A stretch of 7,460 nt of DNA. Origin: Bacillota bacterium (lineage in GTDB: Bacteria; Bacillota; Clostridia; DSM-8532). Positions 1-5,197 of this stretch are shown piece by piece (the stretch's first letter is position 1; each line of letters starts with the position of its first letter). A program made the position numbers and the translations under genes. The DNA is taken from assembly GCA_023446675.1 (NCBI GenBank), contig JAEXPO010000192.1, positions 1 through 7,460 on the forward strand. The letters are read 5' to 3'. Under the pieces are notes generated by a model that made no database searches, was not told where the DNA came from, and saw nothing but the letters and a program-made list of their open reading frames with translations.

Positions 1-1242
1 GAGTTACCCTGGGATATTGCCATCGACTACTTTTTGGATGGTAAGGAAACAAAGGCGGAGGACCTGGGCGGAAAAAGCGGCGCACTGAAAATAAATATCC
101 GTATAAAGGAAAACGAAAAAATCAGCGGCGCCTTCTTTGAAAACTTTGCTCTTCAGGTAGGGCTTCAGCTGGATACCAAGCTTTGTGAAAATATTCAGGC
201 AGAAAACGCCACAATTGCCGAAGCTGGAAGAAAAAAGCAAATCACCTACACCGTATTGCCCGGTCAGGGCGCTGACTATACCGTGACCTCAGATGTCCGT
301 GATTTTGAAATGGATGCTATAACCATTAACGGTATTAAGCTTAATCTGGGTATGACCATAGACGACAATACCTTTACAGAGCAGATTGACGAGCTGACAG
401 ATGCCATTAAAGCCCTTGACGAGGGGGCAGGAGAGCTGCTTACCGGCGTTAGCCGCCTGTCCGACGGCATGAAGCAATACAATGAGGGCCTGAAGACTTT
501 TGCAAAAGGGCTTTCCGAGCTTGAAAGCGGAGTTTTAAGACTAAGCGGAGGAGCAGGTGCGCTTAAGGAGGGCCTGGCAGCTTTAACAAAGAACAATGCA
601 GCCTTAATTGACGGTGCCCGGGCAATACAAAAGGCTGCCTTCGACAGCGTAAATGCTCAGCTGGCTGCCATGAACATGGGACTGCCTGTGCTGACACCGG
701 AGAATTACAGCGCTGTCCTGGCATCCATTCCTGATCTTGAGGCCGTCAAGGTACAGCTGGACGGCGCGGTTCAGTTTACCGCCGGACTTAAGGGCTATGT
801 GGAGGGTGTGGCTCAGCTGGAGGCAGGCGCTGAAAATCTGGCGGCTGGAACCGCGCAGTTAAGCGCTTCCATTTCAAAAATTCCGGGAGCTGCCAACAGC
901 CTCTATAAGGCAAGTGTTGAGCTGAACTCCGCGTTAGACCAGCTTAAGGACGGACTTAGCGCATATAAGGACGGCACAGGGGAACTGAGAAGCGGAACAG
1001 CGGATATGAAAGGTGAAATAAGCCGCCAAATAGATGACATTATGAGCGAAATCTCCGGAACCGGTGAAGAAGTCACCTCCTTCGTCTCCATGAAGAATAC
1101 CAATATATCCTCCGTACAGTTTATAATAAAAACTGAAGCAATTACCGTTCCGGAGGAAGGGGATACAGTGATTCAAACCGCGGCTGAATTGGGTTTCTGG
1201 CAGAAGCTATTAAAGCTTTTCGGCTTGTACAGGGAATCCTGA
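1..1242 (+). CDS. X-X-X-Leu-X-X-Gly heptad-repeat envelope protein, 5'-truncated
   Basis: Partial gene: the frame is open from base 1 (first residues ELPWDIAIDYF) and stops at TGA 1240-1242, giving 413 visible codons. An in-frame TTG at 34 has no ribosome binding site before it and is internal. After an N-terminal beta-rich part come three blocks of heptads with Leu (or another hydrophobic) at one position and Gly three residues later: codons about 138-193 (eight near-perfect units, e.g. ELLTGVS, RLSDGMK), 251-291 and 314-338. A conserved-looking module follows (SFVSMKNTN, then VQFIIKTEAI), and the tail FWQKLLKLFGLYRES is amphipathic. No membrane segment is visible in this part; any signal peptide or anchor would lie upstream. 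Repeats of this type are known in Gram-positive envelope proteins, some related to YhgE/Pip membrane proteins and often encoded near exporters. Its precise function is unknown. Confidence is high for the gene and repeat class, low for any role. Confidence 0.85.
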   Translation, partial: ELPWDIAIDYFLDGKETKAEDLGGKSGALKINIRIKENEKISGAFFENFALQVGLQLDTKLCENIQAENATIAEAGRKKQITYTVLPGQGADYTVTSDVRDFEMDAITINGIKLNLGMTIDDNTFTEQIDELTDAIKALDEGAGELLTGVSRLSDGMKQYNEGLKTFAKGLSELESGVLRLSGGAGALKEGLAALTKNNAALIDGARAIQKAAFDSVNAQLAAMNMGLPVLTPENYSAVLASIPDLEAVKVQLDGAVQFTAGLKGYVEGVAQLEAGAENLAAGTAQLSASISKIPGAANSLYKASVELNSALDQLKDGLSAYKDGTGELRSGTADMKGEISRQIDDIMSEISGTGEEVTSFVSMKNTNISSVQFIIKTEAITVPEEGDTVIQTAAELGFWQKLLKLFGLYRES

Positions 1243-1276
1243 TCACTTTAAGGCTTCTTGTAAAAGTAAAAGATTA
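1243..1276. other. Short convergent spacer without a clear terminator
   Basis: Only 34 bases separate the stops of the converging heptad-repeat and BclA-like genes. I looked for a GC-rich stem with a T-run on either strand. Only weak stems are present, such as CAGG-GAAT-CCTG at 1230-1241 with no T-run after it. Transcription from the two sides may overlap here. Confidence 0.4.
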
Positions 1277-2251
1277 TCATAAAAGGCTTATTGTAGCACC
1301 CTTCGGCTCCGAAGAGGTGAAGAGCGGATCATTGGCAGTTACAATGCGCTGAATAAGGCTGGACTGAATAAAGATGGGGGTATTTCCGTCACAGTCGGAT
1401 ACTACCAAAACACCCAGCTCGTTTTTATATACCTGTCCCGAGGCTTGGACTAGGGTACCTGTTTGCAGGGCCGTTTCCGTGCCCAAGGGCAGGTATTCTT
1501 TTATAGCCATGAGAACATCCATTTCACAGCCCGCAGGAAAGGGGGATGGGGGTAGAAGGTAGGTAATGGCAGGGTTGTAAACCGTACCGCTGCCTGTAAA
1601 CACGGCCGTAATGTGGGTGATGGGAACAGCCTCCTTCTGGTTGCCGGTATTCAGAAGGACAAAAAGCCCGCCGCCGCTTGCAAAGGGAGGGCTGAAAATT
1701 TCCAGAGGCTTGCCTGATACGGAATACATATTTTGATTGTAAACAGTCATAAGACTGTCCGGATAATAGATAATGAGCTGTTCAATAATATGGGTCATTT
1801 GGGCTGTTCCAAAGCAGTTGCCTGTCATCGAAGGGGGAGCGGTTTCCGCGTCCAGCGAGTAGATATTCATGGCAGCCTTAGGCGTACCCAGAGACGAATA
1901 AAAAACCGGCCCGCTGCTGGTATTAACAAGAGTGAGGACAAAAGGCACATGGGTAACTTCAAACAAACCAAAACCGTTAAGCTGTCCGGTTTTTACGGAT
2001 GAAGCGGAGGAATAGGCCTTGGTTCCCTGCTCCATGAGAGCAAAGGAGATACCGCTGTTGGATGCGGCAGACTGGGAGGAGATCCACCAGCTGACACTAT
2101 AGCTTCCCGGTGAACTAAATGTAATTTCGCCGGTGGCTGGATTGTATAAGATACCTCCATTTTGAAATTTAACCTTGTCAAATAAAACCGGCTGATCAGG
2201 GGAGAGACTTCCGTTATTTACCAACTCGATGTTTAACGCCATGATCGCCAT
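1277..2251 (-). CDS. Two-domain spore-surface-like protein with N-terminal BclA-C/TNF-like domain
   Basis: Complete 324-residue gene. ATG at 2251-2249 is chosen because AGAGGAA lies 9 bases upstream of it; the second ATG (2242) would be 18 bases away. Residues about 5-133 resemble the C-terminal globular C1q/TNF-like domain of exosporium protein BclA: VLFDKVKFQNGGILYNPATG, then SPGSYSVSWWISSQ, then a hydrophobic strand FVLTLVN. Unlike BclA there is no collagen-like Gly-X-Y region and no exosporium leader before it. Residues about 150-308 form a second domain I cannot name, rich in beta strands and short conserved-looking motifs (GGGLFVLL, GSGTVYNPAITYL, GNTPIFI), with cysteines at 146, 242 and 287. 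There is no signal peptide or membrane segment, which suits a protein made in the mother cell and assembled on the forespore. A sigma-K-like promoter precedes the gene. A spore coat or exosporium role is inferred; a phage or other structural beta protein is the alternative. Confidence 0.85.
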   Translation of the reverse strand: MAIMALNIELVNNGSLSPDQPVLFDKVKFQNGGILYNPATGEITFSSPGSYSVSWWISSQSAASNSGISFALMEQGTKAYSSASSVKTGQLNGFGLFEVTHVPFVLTLVNTSSGPVFYSSLGTPKAAMNIYSLDAETAPPSMTGNCFGTAQMTHIIEQLIIYYPDSLMTVYNQNMYSVSGKPLEIFSPPFASGGGLFVLLNTGNQKEAVPITHITAVFTGSGTVYNPAITYLLPPSPFPAGCEMDVLMAIKEYLPLGTETALQTGTLVQASGQVYKNELGVLVVSDCDGNTPIFIQSSLIQRIVTANDPLFTSSEPKGATISLL

Positions 2252-2260
2252 TGTTATATC

Positions 2261-2267
2261 TTCCTCT
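2261..2267 (-). promoter_or_regulatory. Ribosome binding site of the BclA-like gene
   Basis: On the minus strand the sequence reads AGAGGAA followed by nine bases and then ATG at 2251. This spacing supports the first ATG over the in-frame ATG nine bases further on. Confidence 0.7.
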
Positions 2268-2305
2268 TTCTTTTGTCCGCTTAACAGGTTGTTTGTAGCT
2301 TTAGG

Positions 2306-2336
2306 GACATACAGTCTGTCTTATATAGTCTATGTC
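2306..2336. repeat. Imperfect inverted and direct repeats over the minus-strand -10 region
   Basis: GACATA at 2306-2311 and TATGTC at 2331-2336 form an inverted pair 19 bases apart. Inside this, AGTCTGTCTT (2313-2322) and AGTCTATGTCTT (2327-2338) are direct repeats differing by a two-base insertion. The element covers the proposed -10 and start region of the BclA-like gene, where a regulator could bind, but it may be chance in an AT-rich spacer. Confidence 0.35.
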
Positions 2337-2353
2337 TTTTTCCAGTTTTGGTG
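2326..2353 (-). promoter_or_regulatory. Candidate sigma-K-type sporulation promoter of the BclA-like gene
   Basis: Read on the minus strand, CACC (complement of 2350-2353) is followed by CATAGACTA (complement of 2326-2334), with 16 bases between the AC dinucleotide and CATA. This matches the known sigma-K form, mACm at -35 and CATAnnnTA at -10 with 16-17 bases between. The sigma-E form fits less well: the -10 resembles CATAnAnT but no ATA-type -35 lies at the right distance. Transcription would begin near 2318-2320, giving a leader of about 67 bases. The match was found by eye and such short motifs also arise by chance, but the downstream product is of a spore-surface type, which makes the call more credible. 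Confidence 0.5.
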
Positions 2354-2400
2354 ATAATGTACGTCCAAATTACAAACGTCAGAGGCAATATAAGTAACGC

Positions 2401-2429
2401 TTGTACTCGGTTCCTTTTTGTGGTAGAAA
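2401..2429 (+). promoter_or_regulatory. Candidate extended -10 promoter of the sensor-regulator operon
   Basis: TTGTAC (2401-2406) and TAGAAA (2424-2429) are 17 bases apart, and TGG sits directly before the -10, giving an extended -10 (TGn). The -35 agrees with TTGACA only at TTG and the -10 agrees with TATAAT at four of six bases, so this is a moderate match. Transcription would start near 2436, leaving a leader of about 55 bases before the response regulator. ACAAAG occurs twice (2429-2434 and 2437-2442) around the predicted start, a possible but unproven regulator contact. Confidence 0.4.
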
Positions 2430-2459
2430 CAAAGTGACAAAGAAATAACGCGAAAATCC

Positions 2460-2476
2460 GGCCTGTTTACAGGGCC
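2460..2476 (+). other. Small leader hairpin next to the response-regulator ribosome binding site
   Basis: CCTG (2462-2465) pairs with CAGG (2470-2473) around a TTTA loop, and GG at 2460-2461 can extend the stem with CC at 2475-2476 past one bulged G. The Shine-Dalgarno AGGGAG (2480-2485) starts four bases after the stem. CCTG can alternatively pair with CAGG at 2479-2482, which would cover the Shine-Dalgarno. No T-run follows, so it is not a terminator. Any translational role is inference. Confidence 0.3.
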
Positions 2477-2491
2477 TTCAGGGAGATAACC

Positions 2492-3184
2492 ATGAAAAAG
2501 AACATTCTTATAGTGGACGATGACAAGGACCTTTCCTTTATAATAGGAGAAATGCTGGAAAGCTACGGTTATGCTGTTGCCTGTGCAAAGGACAGGGAGG
2601 AAGCCTTTTCACTTTTGACCAATAAAAGCTATCACCTTATCCTCCTGGACATAAATCTTCCCGATACCACCGGTTTTGAAATTTGTGCAGAGCTTCGCCT
2701 TGTTTCTACGGTGCCCATTCTTTTTGCCAGTGCCAGGACAAGTGAAAAGGATCGTATTACGGGACTGGATATTGGCGGCGACGACTATCTTGCCAAGCCC
2801 TATTCCTTAAAGGAGCTTCTTTCAAGGGTGAATGCACTCATGCGGCGGACTTACGGTTTTTCGGAAAGGGAAAAGGAAGTGAGCTTTGGAGCCATAACGG
2901 TAAACCCGGGAGCCAGAACGGTAATGAAGAACGGAGCAAGCCTCTCCCTTTCTCTCAGGGAATTTGATCTTCTGGCCTATTTGTGTAAAAAACCCAATAT
3001 TGCCATATCGAAAGATGAGCTCATATCCGAGGTTTGGGGGCCCTTCAGTGAGGTTGAACCCTCAACCCTTACCGTTCATATACGCTGGCTCAGAGAAAAG
3101 CTGGAGGCGGATCCGGCAACACCCCGGTTTATAAAGACGGTGAGAGGTATAGGTTATCTTCTGGAGGCTGAAAATGAAAAATAG
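2492..3184 (+). CDS. OmpR/PhoB-family response regulator
   Basis: A 230-residue DNA-binding response regulator, full length for its family. The receiver domain (about 1-120) has the acidic pair Asp9-Asp10, phosphoacceptor Asp53 in LILLDINLP, switch Ser80 in ILFASAR, aromatic Tyr99 and Lys102 in YLAKP, so all catalytic positions are present. The winged-helix output domain (about 130-226) shows SLREFDLLAYL, the recognition-helix region STLTVHIRWLREKLE and the C-terminal wing IKTVRGIGYLLE. ATG 2492 is preceded by AGGGAG six bases upstream. The stop overlaps the start of the kinase gene by 11 bases, implying translational coupling and a cognate pair. It most likely controls its own operon and the ATPase-permease genes downstream. 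The family resembles regulators that sit beside Firmicute exporters, but no specific ortholog is claimed. Confidence 0.96.
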   Translation: MKKNILIVDDDKDLSFIIGEMLESYGYAVACAKDREEAFSLLTNKSYHLILLDINLPDTTGFEICAELRLVSTVPILFASARTSEKDRITGLDIGGDDYLAKPYSLKELLSRVNALMRRTYGFSEREKEVSFGAITVNPGARTVMKNGASLSLSLREFDLLAYLCKKPNIAISKDELISEVWGPFSEVEPSTLTVHIRWLREKLEADPATPRFIKTVRGIGYLLEAENEK

Positions 3185-4343
3185 GCTGATACAGGCAACC
3201 GCCCTCTTCGCGGCGGGAATTCTCATCGTTATGGGCTGTTTTTACTTTTATATACGGAATTACGGTTCTTCTAATGAAAAAGCGGAACAGATTGTGGCAC
3301 TTAATGAAATTGAGCAGCTTGTGAAAAAGGCGGTGCCCGATACCCGTGAAAAGGAGCTTTTACAGCTTCATGAAAAGGTTTCAGACCTTCAGGAACGGAT
3401 ACGAAGCGGTCCGTCCGGTTACAATGCGTCCGCCAATCTTACCATGCTACTGGTTACAGGAGCATTTTCACTGATATTTCTCCTTCTTCTTTTAGGCTAT
3501 GTTTATTTTAATATACTAAGGCCTTTTGAAAAGATGCAGCGGTTTGCCCAGCAAATTTCAGCGGGTGACTTTGATTTACCCTTAAATTATGAACGCTCCA
3601 ATTATTTCGGTGCTTTCACCTGGGCCTTTGACAATATGCGGCGTGAGATCACTAAGGCCCGTGCCTGTGAAAGGGAAGCGGTGGAAAACAACAAAACTGT
3701 CATTGCAACCCTGTCCCACGATATAAAAACGCCTATAGCCTCCATACATGCCTATGCGGAGGCGCTGGAAGCCAATTTTGGGAGTACGCCGGAAAAGCGG
3801 GCCAGATATCTGGGGGTTATTCAAAAAAAATGCCGGGAGGTTGCCGACCTTACTAACGATCTTTTTATCCACTCTCTATCAGATTTGGAAAAATTAAAGA
3901 TACAGGCGGAGAAGGTTGAAATAGGAGAGCTTCTTTCAGCAGCGCTGGAGGACCTTTCCTTGCAGCAGGACAGGGTTTCCTTTGTCAGGCCGGGCTTTTC
4001 AAGCTATGTGTGGGTGGATAAAAAGCGTTTTGTACAGGTAATTGAAAATATCATCAACAATGCGGGAAAGTACGCAAATACACCTTGCAGGGTATCCGTT
4101 GAACGAGGTGAAGGGCAGGTGCGAATCCGGTTTCGTGACTACGGGAAGGGGATACCCGACGAGGACATGCCCTTTATCCTCAACAAATTTTACAGGGGCC
4201 GGAACAGTGAAAACGAGCAGGGCTCAGGTTTGGGGCTGTATATCGTCAAGTACGTCATGGACAGGCTTAAGGGGCGTATTGAGCTTAAAAATTGCGGGGA
4301 TGGACTGGAGGTAATGCTGGAGCTGCCTGAGGACGTGTCTTAA
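3174..4343 (+). CDS. Membrane sensor histidine kinase with HAMP domain
   Basis: A 389-residue HisKA-type kinase, partner of the overlapping regulator gene. Residues 7-27 form the first membrane helix; about 28-88 is a short outside segment, highly charged and helix-prone; about 89-113 is the second membrane helix; HAMP covers about 114-165. His182 in LSHDIKTPIASI is the phosphorylated histidine. The ATP-binding domain has the N box (Asn292, Asn296 in ENIINNAGKY), G1 box DYGKGI at 322-327, F box with FYRG at 339-342 and G2 box GSGLGL at 350-355. All catalytic motifs are intact. The start overlaps the regulator by 11 bases. The sensor segment is about 60 residues, larger than the near-absent loop of BceS-type kinases and smaller than PAS/Cache sensors, so direct detection of an envelope ligand or contact with the transporter are both possible. 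The ligand is unknown. Confidence 0.96.
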   Translation: MKNRLIQATALFAAGILIVMGCFYFYIRNYGSSNEKAEQIVALNEIEQLVKKAVPDTREKELLQLHEKVSDLQERIRSGPSGYNASANLTMLLVTGAFSLIFLLLLLGYVYFNILRPFEKMQRFAQQISAGDFDLPLNYERSNYFGAFTWAFDNMRREITKARACEREAVENNKTVIATLSHDIKTPIASIHAYAEALEANFGSTPEKRARYLGVIQKKCREVADLTNDLFIHSLSDLEKLKIQAEKVEIGELLSAALEDLSLQQDRVSFVRPGFSSYVWVDKKRFVQVIENIINNAGKYANTPCRVSVERGEGQVRIRFRDYGKGIPDEDMPFILNKFYRGRNSENEQGSGLGLYIVKYVMDRLKGRIELKNCGDGLEVMLELPEDVS

Positions 4344-4354
4344 GGATCTCTTAA
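4340..4354. repeat. Short perfect inverted repeat in the kinase-ATPase gap
   Basis: TTAAG (4340-4344) and CTTAA (4350-4354) flank a five-base spacer and overlap the kinase stop codon. No T-run follows, so it is a poor terminator. It lies in the 85-base gap before the ATPase gene, a plausible place for a regulator site or RNA processing. TGTAG also occurs twice (4355-4359 and 4370-4374), 15 bases apart. I found no convincing -35/-10 pair in the gap. Confidence 0.3.
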
Positions 4355-4411
4355 TGTAGGATAGGGTATTGTAGAAGAAACAGAATAGCATTCCGTATAT
4401 CCGCTATCAAC

Positions 4412-4420
4412 AGGAAAGGA
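4412..4420 (+). promoter_or_regulatory. Ribosome binding site of the ABC ATPase gene
   Basis: AGGAAAGGA ends eight bases before ATG 4429. This is a strong purine-rich site and fixes the start codon. Confidence 0.75.
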
Positions 4421-4428
4421 ACCTTAAC

Positions 4429-5190
4429 ATGAAGAGCAGTCTTTTATCCTCACGGGGACTATGCAAAAGCTATGCCCATAACAGCATTCAAAGCCATATT
4501 TTAAATCATATTGACCTGGAGCTTTATGAAGGCGATTTCACCATTATTATGGGTGCCTCCGGCTCAGGCAAGTCTACCTTGCTCTATACCTTAAGCGGTA
4601 TGGATCGGCCCACCGCGGGTCAGGTTTTTTATAAAGGCGAAAACATCGCGGGCTACTCGGAAAACAAGCTTGCACGCCTTCGCCAGGGTGATTTCGGCTT
4701 TGTTTTTCAGCAGATGCACCTTGTCAGCAACCTCTCCTTATTTGAAAATGTCGCTGTACCCGGCTATCTCAATAAGGATGTCTCGGCTCAAGAGGTAAAT
4801 AGTCGAGCCCGAGGACTTCTTGAAAGGATGGGACTGTCCCAGATGATGTCCCGGCTTCCCTCCCAGGTGTCAGGGGGAGAGCAGCAGAGAGCCGCCATTG
4901 CAAGATCCATAATAAGCCGCCCCAGGCTTCTGTTCGCCGACGAGCCTACCGGATCCCTGAATCGAAAAAACACCATTGAGGTCCTGGATTTACTTACCGA
5001 CATGAACCGTGAGGGACAGAGCCTTCTCATGGTTACCCATGATTTGCGGGCTGCCTTAAGAGCTACCCGAATTCTCTACCTTGAAGACGGAAAAATAATC
5101 GGGGAGCTTCCACTTCCGGCCTACGCCGCAACAGATGAGAAAAGTCGCGAAACTCAGGTTAACGCCTGGCTTTCGTCAATGAAATGGTGA
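4429..5190 (+). CDS. ABC transporter ATP-binding protein (MacB/LolD-like FtsX-partner class)
   Basis: A 253-residue nucleotide-binding protein that hydrolyses ATP to power the permease encoded next to it. Walker A is GASGSGKST (42-50), the Q-loop glutamine is Gln94 in FVFQQ, the signature is VSGGEQQR (147-154), Walker B with catalytic Glu172 is LLFADEP (167-173), and the H-loop is His204 in MVTHD. The D-loop reads GSLN where many relatives have an Asp in the last position; similar Asn forms are known among Firmicute exporters. A C-terminal extension (about 225-253) ends QVNAWLSSMKW, after the conserved fold. The stop is seven bases from the permease start, so the two are co-translated partners. 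An 85-base gap separates it from the kinase gene; read-through from the kinase is likely, with a separate regulated start possible. The class exports peptides or lipoproteins or does mechanical work; the substrate is not evident here. Confidence 0.95.
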   Translation: MKSSLLSSRGLCKSYAHNSIQSHILNHIDLELYEGDFTIIMGASGSGKSTLLYTLSGMDRPTAGQVFYKGENIAGYSENKLARLRQGDFGFVFQQMHLVSNLSLFENVAVPGYLNKDVSAQEVNSRARGLLERMGLSQMMSRLPSQVSGGEQQRAAIARSIISRPRLLFADEPTGSLNRKNTIEVLDLLTDMNREGQSLLMVTHDLRAALRATRILYLEDGKIIGELPLPAYAATDEKSRETQVNAWLSSMKW

Positions 5191-5197
5191 GGTGCTT

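Noticed and set aside
276..596. Minus-strand open frame opposite the heptad repeats
   Set aside because: Its Ser/Pro/Leu-rich composition is what the complement of Leu/Gly/Glu repeat codons gives; it has no support of its own.
412..1014. Tandem DNA repeat or CRISPR-like array
   Set aside because: The periodicity is at protein level (21 bases, degenerate codons), without conserved DNA repeats or spacers.
34..1242. Complete gene starting at TTG 34
   Set aside because: The frame is open to base 1, the residues before the TTG fit the same protein, and there is no ribosome binding site before it. The gene is better read as cut by the window edge.
1733..2002. Plus-strand 89-residue open frame inside the BclA-like gene
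   Set aside because: It is antisense to a gene with clear domain structure and resembles no protein family.
2366..2394. Alternative plus-strand promoter with -10 TATAAG at 2389
   Set aside because: The -10 is good but no recognisable -35 lies 16-18 bases upstream and there is no TGn extension; the pair at 2401-2429 fits better.
4340..4354. Rho-independent terminator after the kinase gene
   Set aside because: The stem has five AT-rich base pairs and no T-run follows.
2492..5190. Assignment as a bceRSAB-type bacitracin module
   Set aside because: Gene order fits, but the kinase outside segment and the two large outside domains of the permease do not match the Bce architecture.
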